NCBI GenBank assembly: GCA_011947345.1
Contig: JAAVTG010000261.1
Span: forward strand, 124,001-188,000
Length of the DNA: 64,000 bases
Source: Phytophthora quininea
Taxonomy: Eukaryota; Oomycota; Peronosporomycetes; Peronosporales; Peronosporaceae
Direction of reading: 5' to 3'
The position numbers were made by a program, and so were the translations under genes. Below, piece by piece: positions 1-10,683 of this stretch (within the stretch, counting starts at the first letter, position 1; every line of letters begins with the position of its first letter). Under the pieces are notes generated by a model that worked only from the letters and a program-made list of their open reading frames with translations, did not search any database and was not told the DNA's origin.

Positions 1-16
1 CAAAGTTGGCGCAAAA

Positions 17-445
17 GTGGACATTGAAGTGAAACAATGCCCAGAACCTCTATCAGTGAAAATTGGAAACAATCAACGCATCCAAATTCCGCGCAAGGAA
101 GCTGTTCTTACCGTTAATATCGAAGGCTTTCCCGAGTACAAGTCGCCGATGTACGTCATGCCCATTCCCGAGGGCAAGGACATGCTACTCGGATGGCCAT
201 GGCTTGAGCAAGTGAACCCGGATATCGACTGGACGAACCGGACAATATCATCACGCAGTGATACCCAGTCGCCCATAGTTTTCTTCCGACAGTGCTTACG
301 ACAAACTCCAGCTCGTAAAGTCGGCCGCCAACGCCTCAAAAATGGTCGCAGTACTCGCGAGGACGATGCTCTCCAGTACTTTTACATGCATCATGGTTTT
401 GACAGTGCACAAGGATCCACTCGTGTTGTAGCAGCAAAAACCTGA
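17..445 (+). pseudogene. chromovirus pol: end of aspartic protease region
   Basis: The translation contains LLGWPWLEQVNPDIDW, a signature seen just downstream of the catalytic site in Ty3/gypsy proteases, where the polyprotein turns toward the RT connection. The active-site DTG would lie left of the window. The frame ends at a stop near 444; skipping one missing A in the run near 433 joins it smoothly to the next segment, so this is a piece of one pol frame and not a separate gene. Confidence 0.7.
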
Positions 446-483
446 AGAAACTACTGCGAGAAGAAGACAACGAATTCTGCTTC

Positions 484-1547
484 GTGATTGAGCATGATCC
501 AGACAGCGCTAAAGCAGACCGGCAATTAACTCAAGACTGGGATGCACTTCGCGGACACCCTGCCGAAAAACTCCTGCTGAAATACAAAGACGTCGTATTT
601 CGAACGCAGCTTCCTACCGTACCCCCAACGCGAAACAAGGATATCAAAGCCGAAATCGAACTTGTGGACGACGAACCTGTAGCGAGAAAACAGTTTCGGC
701 TCAGCGAAGAAATGAAGGCCGCAATTCGTGAGTGGACAGCAGAAATGCTTCGAGCTGGCCTTATTCGGCGTTCTAAATCACCCTACTCAGCACCAACCTT
801 TTGCGTTAAAAAGGCGGTGGGCTGGCGAGTAGTGCACGACTTTAGAGGAATCAACTCTAAGATTCGGCTACCGGCGACGCCAGTCCCACGAAAGGAAGAC
901 ATCTTCGACTCAATACGCAAAGGTAAGTTTTTTCAGCCATGGACCTTTTGTGGGGATTCTTCCAGGTGCGCTTGAGGAAACAAGATGTGCCGTATACCGC
1001 ATTTTCGACTCCTGACGGATTATTCGAGTATTTGGTGACCCCCATGGGCCTCTCCTGCAGTCCTGCAGCGTTCAATAGGCTGATCCAGAAAGTTTTTGCC
1101 GATAAGAGCAGCTTCTGCAAGGCCTATTTCGATGATTTGTCTGTCTACACCGAAACGAACGATATGGAGGACCACCTTATCGCCCTCGAAAAGGTTCTCG
1201 AGAGGTGCAAGGAGGAGCAACTCTTCGTCAAGCTGTCGAAGTGTACGTTCTGCGCCTCGGAAATACCTTGTCTAGGCGACTTCATCGGAATCCATGGTAT
1301 TCGGATGGACCCCGACAAGGTGAGAGTGATCCAGAACTGGCTGAAGCCTCGCACGAAGCGTGAACTACTGTCGTTCCTCGGCACATGTGTATATGTGCTC
1401 AAGTACTGTCCAGACTTCGCAGAATATTCGGCTCCGCTCACAGAGTTGACAAAGGGGAAGACTCGAAACGAACAGCTCCAGTTCAGTGATCTGCATGAAA
1501 GTGCTTTGAAGAACTCAAGCGCAGACTCTCTAAGCCTCCCGTTCTAG
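484..1547 (+). pseudogene. chromovirus reverse transcriptase (two frames)
   Basis: The N-terminal part (484-975) has the RT fingers motifs (SPYSAPTFCVKK, WRVVHDFRGIN). The palm continues in another frame from 939 with FEYLVTPMGLSCSPAAFNRL and the catalytic box YFDDLSVY at about 1125-1140. The thumb motif with FLGT at about 1375 follows. The two frames meet in the T-rich stretch TTTTTT at about 928-933, where one extra T would restore a single reading frame. The enzyme copies the element RNA into DNA in virus-like particles. Both catalytic Asp residues of YFDD are present. Confidence 0.9.
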
Positions 1548-1566
1548 CTCACCCGATTTTGACCGA

Positions 1567-2349
1567 ATGTTTTGCGTGAAAATGGATGCATCTGACTTTG
1601 CCGTCGGTGGCTACCTGTACCAACTCGACGAAAAAGGCGACGAGAGAGTCATTGCTTATGGCGGGAGAAAACTCTGTGAAGCAGAACTGAAGTACCCAAC
1701 TCGCGAAAAAGAGCTTCTCGCAGCTCTATTTGCAATGCGCACATGGCATGTGTATCTGATTGACAAGCCGTTCATGATCAGCACGGACCATCGTACGCTT
1801 GAAACAATCCTTCAGCAGAAGACGTGCTCTCAGCGGCTGGCAAGATGGCTCAACGAGTTTGGAATGTACCAACCACTCTTCAAATGGATCAAAGGAGACT
1901 CCAACATAGTGGCCGACTTCATCTCTCGAAACCCTGGCTGGAAGCAGGACACGACCGCAATTTCTCTCGCTGCACTATTGAAACATATCAGGGACGATAA
2001 TGAGAACAATGGCGTCTCAACTCACCTGTACGCAAGCCAGCATCGCGGGCCATCCCGCAATATACAAGAACGGTGCTCAGAGCTATGCCAGAGTGATGTT
2101 TTTTCGGCCCCATCGTCAAGCAACTACAAGCCAAAGGCAATAGCAAAGCAGCCCCACATGCTGGTGAGCTACCCAAGAACGCGAACATTGACCATTATGA
2201 ACTGCAAGATTCGCTGCTGTTCTTCCGTTCACACCCTTCGCAAAACTGGCGACTTTGTGTTCCCGACAATCGTGAACTTCGTGACCGCATTCTTTTCGAA
2301 GAACACGATTCGGTTGTCCGAGGACACCCGGGCTCGTCGAAGACTTTGA
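1567..2349 (+). pseudogene. chromovirus RNase H and integrase lead-in
   Basis: This is a Ty3-type RNase H: KMDASDFAVGGYL carries the first catalytic Asp, REKELLAALFAMRTW the Glu, and FMISTDHRTLETIL the next Asp. The tail with WIKGDSNIVADFISR completes the domain. Two single-base deletions (about 1510 and 1553) separate this frame from the RT. A further frame change occurs before about 2155, because the correct reading into the integrase zinc finger (RGHPGSSKTLK) is in another frame. Confidence 0.85.
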
Positions 2350-3620
2350 AGTTTATGCAGCAAAAGTATTATTGGCCATCAATGGCTCGTGATATTCGAT
2401 CATACTGCGCTACGTGCGAAATGTGTATGCGGACCAAGACGTCTCGAAGCAAATCTCAAGGACTTCTGCATCCTTTAGACGTTCCAGAAGGTCGATGGAA
2501 ACACATTACCATGGACTTTGTGACGTCACTTCCGGAGACGAAGCCGCATCGCCACAATGGTGTGATGGTGATAGTGGATCGCCTTACGAAGCGTGCACAC
2601 TTCGTCGCGACTAAATCAACAGCTACAGCGCAGGATACAGCGAAGCTTTTTCGGGACAACTTTCAACGTCTTCATGGACTTCCTGTGTCTATTGTGTGTG
2701 ATCGAGACTCAAAGTTTACCTCTAAATTCTGGACAAAATTGCTGGACTTGCAAAACACCAAGTTAAAACCAAGCAGCGCCTTCAAACCCTCAACGGACGG
2801 CCAGACAGAAATCACAAACCGTTTTCTTGGCGATTTCTTGCGCGCCTACGTGAACCCACACCAGACCGATTGGAACGAATTTCTTGCATTGGCCGAATTT
2901 GCATACAATTCTCGCGCCCACGACAGCATTGGAATGGCTCCATTCGTCGCCGAATTAGGGTATTTACCACGTTCCGTGAGTGACTTATCGGTTCCACCTC
3001 GCGACAGCCCTCGATCCGCCTCCCGATTCGTGGACACGCAGCAAACTATCCTGATCGAATGCCAAGACGCTCTAGATCAAACTCAACAGAGGATGAAATT
3101 TTACTATGATCGCAACCGACCGGCCACATCGTTTCGCGTCGGTGATCAAGTGCTGCTCGACACCTCAAACCTGGCTCTTCACCACGTCGGCAATGATGGA
3201 AAGCGGTCACTGGCCCCGAAGTATATCGGACCATACCCTGTTCTCAAGATAACGACCCCCGACACATACAAGATTGGTCTTCCACCAGGTCTCAAACTCC
3301 ACGACGAGTTTCACGTATCTCGACTACGACGCTACAAGCCAGACAACTCAGCTACTCGAGACAACCGCGTTCCAGCCTTGATTACACGCGACGGAAGTCT
3401 CGGGTTACAGGTCAAAGAAATTCTCAAGCATCGAGTTCGTCGTGGTGCCAACGAATATCTAATTCGTTGGTACGGCAGTGCAAACCAAGACTCATGGGAA
3501 CCTGCTGAATCGCTCATCCAAGTCCGCGGGCATATCGACGCATTCCATGCTCGCGCCAATTCATCACGGCCTCGGGCACGCTCTCAAGCGGATCAAGCAA
3601 TCACTACGCCGCTTTCCTAA
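2346..3620 (+). CDS. chromovirus integrase with C-terminal chromodomain
   Basis: This is the longest uninterrupted piece of pol. It has the end of the HHCC zinc finger (SYCATCEMCMRTK) and the DDE core: MDFVTSLP gives the first Asp, VCDRDSKFTSKFW the second, and DGQTEITNRFL the Glu. It then has the GPY/F-like segment (YIGPYPVLKI) and a chromodomain near residues 355-405 (EILKHRVRRGANEYLIRWYG, then SWEPAESL). The chromodomain typically directs integration to modified histones in chromoviruses. The ORF ends just before the polypurine tract. The first codon shown is not a genuine start, because the domain is released from the polyprotein. Confidence 0.93.
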   Translation: MKFMQQKYYWPSMARDIRSYCATCEMCMRTKTSRSKSQGLLHPLDVPEGRWKHITMDFVTSLPETKPHRHNGVMVIVDRLTKRAHFVATKSTATAQDTAKLFRDNFQRLHGLPVSIVCDRDSKFTSKFWTKLLDLQNTKLKPSSAFKPSTDGQTEITNRFLGDFLRAYVNPHQTDWNEFLALAEFAYNSRAHDSIGMAPFVAELGYLPRSVSDLSVPPRDSPRSASRFVDTQQTILIECQDALDQTQQRMKFYYDRNRPATSFRVGDQVLLDTSNLALHHVGNDGKRSLAPKYIGPYPVLKITTPDTYKIGLPPGLKLHDEFHVSRLRRYKPDNSATRDNRVPALITRDGSLGLQVKEILKHRVRRGANEYLIRWYGSANQDSWEPAESLIQVRGHIDAFHARANSSRPRARSQADQAITTPLS

Positions 3621-3629
3621 AGGAGGGAG
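3619..3629 (+). other. polypurine tract of chromovirus
   Basis: The sequence AAAGGAGGGAG lies right after the integrase stop codon and directly before TGTGACAG. That is the expected position and composition for the plus-strand primer of an LTR retrotransposon. Confidence 0.75.
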
Positions 3630-3850
3630 TGTGACAGTACGCCATGGAGTCCACTACTTATTTTGGCTGCTGTCTGATTCATCTTCGAGACACATACGAT
3701 GTTCTCATGCAGCTATCACCCACAAACAGCCACTCCACAGGGCTACGTAGGCTGTAGGTAGCTTTCATTAACGTTTGCACGCTCAATTCATTCTTAAACT
3801 TGCCAATTAAGGATCACCCCAGCTCGAACTCGGCAGAGTTCGTGACAGCA
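3630..3850 (+). repeat. probable 3' LTR of chromovirus
   Basis: It starts TGTGACAG after the polypurine tract. The right end is placed at TGACAGCA (about 3850), because coding sequence of the interrupted M96-like gene starts immediately beyond it. The length would be about 221 bp, short but possible. The 5' LTR is not in the window, so the boundaries cannot be confirmed by comparison. Confidence 0.6.
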
Positions 3851-4220
3851 CTTGATCAGTTCTCGTAGCTTGACGTTCTCCACTTCCGCCTTGGCCTTCT
3901 CGCCTCGTTGCCTCTTGGCGATACATTCCCACGTGGGATTTTTGCAATCGACTTTACCTCTGTCGCAGGCATCGGCGTGACTTGTCGGTGTTGCTTTCTC
4001 AGCGTCAAAGCTTCGAGTGTCGACTCGAGGTTTTCTGCAGCAAGTCGCAAGTTCGCCAGCTCTTGTCGCTGCTTCTGGCCGTACGTTCTTGTGAACTTCC
4101 TTTCATAATCGCGGATGAAGCTGCAGCTGGAGGGTTGCCTGCTGGCTTCGTGTCCTCTCCGAAGTCTGTCGAGTCCATCCATACATCGAGGTCCTGCAAG
4201 AAGTCCGTCGTCAGCTCCAT
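3851..4220 (-). pseudogene. M96-like coiled-coil protein, truncated by chromovirus
   Basis: Read on the minus strand from ATG at 4220, an acidic N-terminus (MELTTDFLQDLDVWMDSTDF) leads into a basic/heptad region (QKQRQELANLRLAAENLEST) and then WECIAKRQRGEKAKAEVENV followed by KLRELI. This order resembles the large oomycete M96 mating-specific/bZIP-like family. The coding sequence stops exactly at the chromovirus LTR, so the retrotransposon removed the rest. Two or three single-base frame changes occur within the fragment. The function of the family is not known; the assignment rests on pattern resemblance only. Confidence 0.5.
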
Positions 4221-5726
4221 CGTAGAAGCTTGGTTGGTTTTCTCAACGATGACACGGTGTCCGGTGTTGCAGGAATTGTTTAGAATGATGAACGTTCGTC
4301 CGTCGGAAATGACGGAGCGGTCGATTACGCTCGGAGGCGAGCTTGCTTTGGACCGTAATACATTTTCGCCTCCAGACACATCACCAGCAGTTATCGCCTT
4401 CTCACAGTTGTGGTGAATCTGGTGAATAAGCTTTCATGGCCCTGTCACACGGCTCGTCGAGACTGCCCACGCTCCACGGGGTCAGGCAGATCACTTTGGC
4501 CTGCCTGACCAAGCTCGGTCGTCAAGTATTCGCGTTACCAACCAAAAAGCGACACCAGAGAGCGGGGAAATTCTTCCTGATCCCGCGCTCAGGCGTTCCA
4601 CATGATTCCCGCACTAAGCGCTAGATCAGACTGGCCTGGTCTACTTTCACCAGGGAGAAGTTCTTTGAGAGGCTAAGAGTACTCCGAGGGAAAAGCCGCC
4701 CCCGATGAATCAACCGTCTTGGCCCCTGGCCCAGTGATTCCTACTCCTTCTCAAAGCCATCAAATGCAGCAGTACAGCGAATGCATGCACCAACCCTGCA
4801 TCATCTACAGCTTTGGAACATCTGCAGTCGACTCGCCGATTTTCTTAGTTTGGCTGTCTGGAATCTGCAAGTGGTGCCGTCTCGTGCTGATGGAGTTGTA
4901 AGTCCTTACATGGCATGTGTGTGGAGAAGAAGAAGGTGCTGACCATTCGTCAGATGAAGACGAACGACGCGTTTGATCTCCATGGTGTATTACGACGGGA
5001 ACGGGTCGTGTCAGCGAGCGAGGAACGCCTTACCGGGTGCTGCATTATGCAGAGCTCGCGAACTGGTGGACTTCTGCTGGGCTTCGCAACAAACACTGAT
5101 CAACGAACAGTACCTTTACAGCAGTGCCAGTCGGCGTTAGTTTGCTGGACTCGGAGGACTCAAGCTCAGAATTCGCTGGTGCTGTCATTGCCGGAGAAAA
5201 AGCGGTTCTACTTGGTAAGGAAGATCTACAAGCAAGTGAACCCGATCCGACGCCATTTTATCGACGACGTCAACGACCGAGAGCATTATCGAAGTCATGC
5301 TCACTGGCGAGTCACAGCGGACTCGGAAAATGCGCAGGAAGTATTGGGGAATGGCGCGACTTATTCCGCTGAGCTGAACTGGCGATCAGGTAGGACGGTA
5401 TTGCTGCAACGTCTTAGCAAACTCTTCTTGATACTCGAGGACTCAATTACAGCTGGACGAAGCCAATGGCCAAAGTGACTCGAATGCCACACCCAAGCTG
5501 CACTGCCCACTAGCCTCATCAATGAATTCAACTTTGTCGCCGTTAAACGGCTACAAGCTGCACTCATACCAGCCACGCAAGGACTTCATAGATCAGCTCA
5601 CCAGTAGGAATTGTCGTCGGTCTTCAAGGAACTCGGACACGTCACAGCTTAAAACTCCCAGCAGCAGTGATGCCAGCAGCATTGGAATCAAGAATTCGTC
5701 ATGGTCGCTTCCCCGTCGTCGTAGCA
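4221..5726. other. no recognisable gene
   Basis: Only short ORFs without recognisable domains are seen. Part of 4221-4420 is open on the minus strand upstream of the M96-like ATG and may be its 5' leader. Part of 5124-5480 is open on the plus strand but resembles no family I can name. A perfect hairpin lies at 4480-4510. Confidence 0.5.
4480..4510. repeat. 10-bp perfect inverted repeat with 11-nt loop
   Basis: GGTCAGGCAG at 4480-4489 is the exact reverse complement of CTGCCTGACC at 4501-4510. No function can be assigned. Confidence 0.6.
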
Positions 5727-6663
5727 ATGGTCGAGAACTCCAGCTCCGAGACGTCTGTGACGATCTCCGATGCAAAACGCAACGTCGGGAAAGCAAACGC
5801 GTACTTTTCGGACCAATAACTATTGAGAAGAGCTCGCTATATCCACGCCAACACCGACTTTGCAGCATTATCAGCGGGACTCGATCAAGCAGGTCCGTGG
5901 AAACGTGTACAAACTGTGGACCACTTTGAAATCTACCAACGCCAACAAAACGGTATCGCCGCAGTCGACTTGAATCGCAACATCCGTACGGAAGTTTTGT
6001 GTGTTGGTCGAGTCGACGCCAGCATCGAGGAAGTGGCTCGGATCCTTTGGCCAGCAACAGAAGCTGAACAAAACGCCGCCATGACGGGGCTTTACGGCAA
6101 AAACTTCATCTTCGGGTCCATTGAGCGAACCGTGGAGACTACTGCATGCAGAAAGTTTGACAGCAAAGTGGACTCGAGAAAGTCAGCTCAGCAGCTCGCG
6201 GTGAAGACAAGCAGCTTCGCCCGCACCAAAGTTTTCGGACGGAATGAACAGTGGTGCTACTTCGATTTCTTCCAACGCAAGCACGAGCGTGACAGCTTCA
6301 CCATATCGTAACGAGCGCTACGACCAAACGAGTTCACTCTGGCTCGAAGTGCTGGAGATCATGCTCGCGTTCACCAGCTGCACGGATTAGCTGCTTCTTA
6401 TTTGGTGGACCAATTGCCGAACCGCAAAGGACTCCGGATCATTTTCCACTAGTGGTTTGACGCCAGTCAGCCGCCGATTGACGTCAAATACTGCGACGAC
6501 GTCAAGGCTCAAACTCGTCGATTGTTGATACTCGCTCTTGGGGTGACTCAAGTTTCAAACTTTGTAAGACATCGTCGGTTTAGTATTCCGATATCGATCG
6601 GGCACGAGGTTGTGGTCGACAATGGTCGATGTCCGTGCTGTACTTGCATTGTCCGTCGTCAAG
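5727..6663 (+). pseudogene. START/FYVE/GAF copy A, 5' half
   Basis: The translation matches the three other copies in this window in order: an acidic lead, then DQAGPWKRVQTVDHFEIYQ, VLCVGRVDASIEEVARIL, GLYGKNFIFGSIER, VKTSSFARTKVFGRNEQWCY and the RVHQLHGL / YLVDQLPNRKGL block of the START-like domain. It then enters the first CxxCC of the FYVE-like finger (CPCCT at about 6630). In-frame stops at about 5817 (TAA), 6309 (TAA) and 6449 (TAG) are true substitutions in homologous positions, not homopolymer slips, so this copy is dead. The gene stops at 6663 where a DIRS element is inserted and resumes at 12084. Confidence 0.85.
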
Positions 6664-6787
6664 GGTGAGTTTTTGTGAAAGCAAGACGGAAGAAAAACAG
6701 GTTTTCCTGGAGCATGAAATGGTTGGACACAAAGCGTGCACATCGGTAGTGTAGGAGTAGACCAGCCAGTTGCGAATTTTCGCTGAC
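6664..6787 (+). repeat. DIRS-1 A1 repeat (left terminus)
   Basis: This 124-bp sequence starts GGTGAGTTTTTGTG and ends GAATTTTCGCTGAC. It recurs at 11857-11980 with two substitutions (positions 6686 A/G and 6714 T/G, approximately). It defines the left end of the element. Confidence 0.93.
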
Positions 6788-6828
6788 AAAGCCAGAACCG
6801 ACGGTTCACTGCTCCTACCTGAAGCATC

Positions 6829-8776
6829 ATGCGGCCTGCTCGTGGAGCACACGTGCTACTACTACCCGAGGACGCCGAGGGGATCGACCATCCGACGTAC
6901 GCGATCATTACCCGCACTGGAGGAAGAGAAACCACGGTGGTGTGCCTGCCTGGTCAAGACCGACAATGGCGAATCTCAACCTCAACTGCTACCCAGCGTC
7001 TAATCGCTTCCCAGCACGCCACGGGCAGGCGCCCAGGCGAGTGGCTACGTCGGCCAGTGGCAGCGCGCTTAGCCACGGTATGGGTGCATGGCCAAGTTAT
7101 CGAGATGGTGGGCGACAAGGTGAAGGTGCAGCACGGCGACAGTACCGGTGAATGCAGCACGGCAGACCTGGTACAGGTGGACCCCATCGTTGCACTGCTC
7201 CTGGGAAATGTACAACTCCCGCGAGCGCGTCGGATTACCCAGCTACGCCGCCTGCATGCCCAAATACTGGATAAGCTCCTCGGCGATGCGGACACGAGAC
7301 CAACCCGCGACGTGGCCGCCCTGCTGGATGGAATAGTGGAGACCTCGGAGCTCCCGGATCCGACAGCAGACTGCACCTGGATAGAGGAGGCAACGGGAAT
7401 CCGCCGGCGCTTTCCGTTGCAACATGCCATTGACTTCGTCTATGCGACGGAAGGGACGGTGCAGCAAATCCCAGCTGCGGTTCGCGACGCAATCGGTCGC
7501 TCTTTCTGCTGCCCACCCGAGCCGACGGCCGAGGAAGCAGCCGCAGCTCCGGCCGAAGAGACCGAGATTCACTCCCAAATCGAGTCCTTCTTCGCGGACG
7601 ACAGTGCGTCGCCACCGGCGGCAGCGGAAACCCGCTCGGACATGTCACGTCCAGCCGCCGACGACGCACATGCCCGTATTGTACGGGCCTTGGCCACCCA
7701 ACCTGAACTCCTGGCGGAATACCTCGAGCAGATCGGCGGCCGCGCAACCAAGCGACGCAGGACCGACGACGAAGCTAGCCCCGCGCTGGACCGCTCGAAT
7801 AAGTTCACGTTCCAGCCCACGGCGCACCAGCGAACGCTCCACCGGCTCCTGTCAAATGACCGTGTGGCAGGTACGTTCCCGATGACTTTCGTGGACAGCC
7901 TAATCTCCCACGCGGCGGTGCAGTTTGCTCCACCCCCGGTGTGCTGATGCGACTCTTCGATTTTCAGTTCGGTACGCGGGGGCTATCGGTGATGCACCTT
8001 GCGTTCATGAACCGGGTGACAAAGATGGACTGGATACGGACACGAGGCCCGAATATGCAAAACTTCTCGCACTCGGTGATCCTGCCTCCACCGGCGACTC
8101 CGCGCTATCCTGAAGACATTGTGGCGGCGATAGGCAGCCTCTGTACCTACTGTTCCAGCTTCGCGCCTCCCGAGGTTGTGGAGCTCGTGCAAGGCCTGCA
8201 TCGATTTATCCTTGAAGAAGCAACCTCAGGGGCCTGGGTCACCGAGGATCTCCCCAACTGGTCTACTGGACTGATGGAATCCTAGAGAAGTTTCGGAGCG
8301 CTGCGGTAGACGACCTGGCAGGAGATATGTCTCGCTTCGCGATTCTCCAGACCATATCGCGTGCTAACCCGGACTTCCAGGCCATGCTTCAACTTTTGAC
8401 ACAACAAAAGCTAGGAAAACTACTTCAGTCACCCGCCCAGACCCGACTGCCGATGACCGAAGGCGTTTATCCGGGCCACCACGACAAAGCACGGGTAGTA
8501 GAGCGGGCACCTCGTTCCCGCCCACCTCAGTCCCAGCCGATGCCGCGCACCAACGGGCGAGCCTCTGGGTTCCCGCGTTACGTTCCCCGAAGAGGAGATC
8601 AAGAACTCTGCTTACTGTCTCTATCGAGACGAGGTTGCCCAGGCATCCCGGGCGCGCCGTCGCAATGTGTGAACCCCGAACGAGCACATTTTGTCCCAGC
8701 GGCACTCGCCCCAGATATTCGAGACTTCATCGAAAGGCGGTGCGGTGGACTCGCCCCAGCATTCCACGGGTTATGA
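6829..8776 (+). CDS. DIRS-1 ORF1, gag-like protein with CCCH motif
   Basis: It starts at ATG 6829, 41 bp after A1. The N-terminal 370 residues contain an acidic/proline-alanine stretch and a basic cluster (ATKRRRTDDE), followed by a conserved block (RTLHRLLSNDRV, then RLFDFQFGTRGLSVMHLAF in the next frame). The same block occurs in the second DIRS element of this window (60.2-60.5 kb), which supports it as real coding sequence. Near 8600-8700 a C-x8-C-x9-C-x6-H pattern (ELCLLSLSRRGC onward) aligns with a C-x8-C-x7-C-x6-H pattern in the other element and is a likely nucleic-acid-binding finger. Frame changes at about 7935 and about 8265 each fit one missing base. Confidence 0.75.
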
Positions 8777-8887
8777 TTTACCGGACGGGGCTCTCATCGG
8801 TACGCGCCGCGAGCCCCGGCGGTCCAGCAGTGCCTGAACCGGACACTAAACGCTGCTTACCAGAGGATCGAGGCCAACCTCGTCGCA

Positions 8888-10660
8888 ATGGAAGGGCAGC
8901 ATCGATTGCATCATGATCGATCACAGTCACGGGCGACCCGACTCTCTACCTTAGCGCGGACGGCACAGTTATCTCTACCCGAACTGGTCCGCCTCATTCG
9001 AGGGGAAACCCTGATCGACCCGAGACCGAATAAGGCGCTCTGTCCAGCGACTTATCAGTTTCTGCTCTCGGGCTACAAGCACCTCGACTTGTTGCTCGAG
9101 ATTGCTAAGAACGGCTTTCGCGCGTCATGGCACCAACCGAGAGCACAGCAGGAGTCACAGCCACCTAATCACCGGTCAGCCACGGCGTGCGCGGATCAGG
9201 TGCGCCAACGTCTTTCGGAGGGAGAAGCGCAAGGGACTTATCTCATCGTTGACGCGGATATCTTCGATCACTGGGCTGTGCACGTCAGTCCGTTTGGCGC
9301 GATCGCGAAATCTGGAGAGGAGTCGCAGGCCATCCGGCTAATCCACGATCTCTCTTTCCCGGCTGGAAACTGTCCCAACGACATTACCGATACCGAGTCA
9401 CTACCGGCATTATCGTACGAGCCTGTATCGACCATTGCCACCCGTATCGAGGCGTTGCGGCATCGCCACCCAACTGCCCGAATTCTAATCCTCAAAGGGG
9501 ACGTTCATGGTGCATTTCGCCACCTGCGGCACCATGCCGATGACGTCGCATGGATGGGAGGCCGCGCCGAGGATGGAGACGGTGTCGTCGACCTCTCTGC
9601 TCCGTTCGGGTGGACCGGATCTCCGGCATTCTACGGCGTGTTTGGCGAGGCGATTTGCCACATCGTACGGGGGAATGGCCGGCGCGGATGCATCCAGGCC
9701 ACTGCACGGACAATGATCCGTTTTTGCGTACGCATGGGTAGATGATCACATCCTGGTAGAAGTCGACATCGGCGACCGCTGCACCATTGCCGAGGACGCC
9801 CTGAGGCTGGCGATGCTGGCAGTGCTAGGGCCACACGCAATCAACGAGGACAAGTTTTCCTCCTGGGCGTCGCGCCTGACAGCCCTCGGCCTCGAATGGG
9901 ACACCCAGTACGCGACGGTGTCAATCCCGGAGGACAAAATTGCGAAGGCGCGGCTGCGGGTAGCAGCAGTCCAGCGGCGCGACAGAGTATCCAAACACGA
10001 CTTGGAAAAACTGTTAGGCAGCCTCCGCCACGTAGCCTCGTGCATCTACGCGGCGCGACCGTTTTATCAACGCCTCCAGGCTCTCGTCCGACGCGTGCCA
10101 CGCCATGGGAGTGTCGAGCTGTCGGGGTGGGCCAAAGACGATCTCCGCTGGTTTAATCGCATACTGGAACAAGGCCGCCTCCGCGGCGTACCCACACGGT
10201 TGTTCGGTCCATTACCGCAACCTGACGTGCACTGGTACATGGACGCCAGCGACACCGGTTGCTGCGTCCTCGATCCAGGACAGGGAAAGTACCTGGTCGT
10301 ACAATTCGACCCGACCGAGCGCGCTATGATCACCGCGGGATCACCAGGTCCGTCGTTTGACATCAACGTACGGGAACATCTCAGCATCGCATTGGCGGCG
10401 GTGCTCCTCGCGCCTATCTGGTGCGCCACGCTAGCGCCGACATGGCCGCACATTCGGTGTTGGACGGCAACAGGGCAGCGGCCGCGCGAGCAAACAAGCT
10501 GACTGCGGCAAACCCTCTGTCTCAGGAGCTGAACCGTAGCATCGGTTGGGCGGAAGCTACACATGGCTTTCGCATCTCATGCGAGCATCTACCGGGTCGA
10601 TACAACCGCATCGCCGACGCAGGGTCACGGCTACACGACACAACATCGCGAGATATATTT
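8888..10660 (+). CDS. DIRS-1 reverse transcriptase and RNase H
   Basis: RT fingers: LVRLIRGETLIDPRPNKALC. Palm: VSPFGAIAKSG, IRLIHDLSFP, LKGDVHGAFRHL. The catalytic box is WVDD at 9735-9746, a DIRS-type variant of YxDD. RNase H follows: WYMDASDTGCCVLDPGQG carries the first Asp, NVREHLSIALAA the Glu, and NRIADAGSRLH the last Asp at about 10610. A frame change lies just before the WVDD box at about 9730 and another at about 10420; each is compatible with missing bases. The protein makes the circular DNA intermediate of the element. Confidence 0.88.
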
Positions 10661-10683
10661 TCTAACTTTGTGCGTGTGTCTGG

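Larger units (their letters stand above)
1..3850 (+). mobile_element. Ty3/gypsy chromovirus LTR retrotransposon, 5' end outside window
   Basis: The pol domains run in the Ty3/gypsy order: protease tail, reverse transcriptase, RNase H, integrase, then a chromodomain at the integrase C-terminus, which defines chromoviruses. A purine-rich tract follows the stop codon and is followed directly by a sequence starting TGTGACAG, taken as the 3' LTR. Gag and the 5' LTR lie left of the window. The pol frame changes several times, and each change corresponds to one missing base (about 433, 931, 1510, 1553 and one before 2346), often in A, T or C runs, so the polyprotein may be intact in reality. The element sits inside an M96-like gene fragment that begins immediately after the LTR on the opposite strand. 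Confidence 0.9.
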
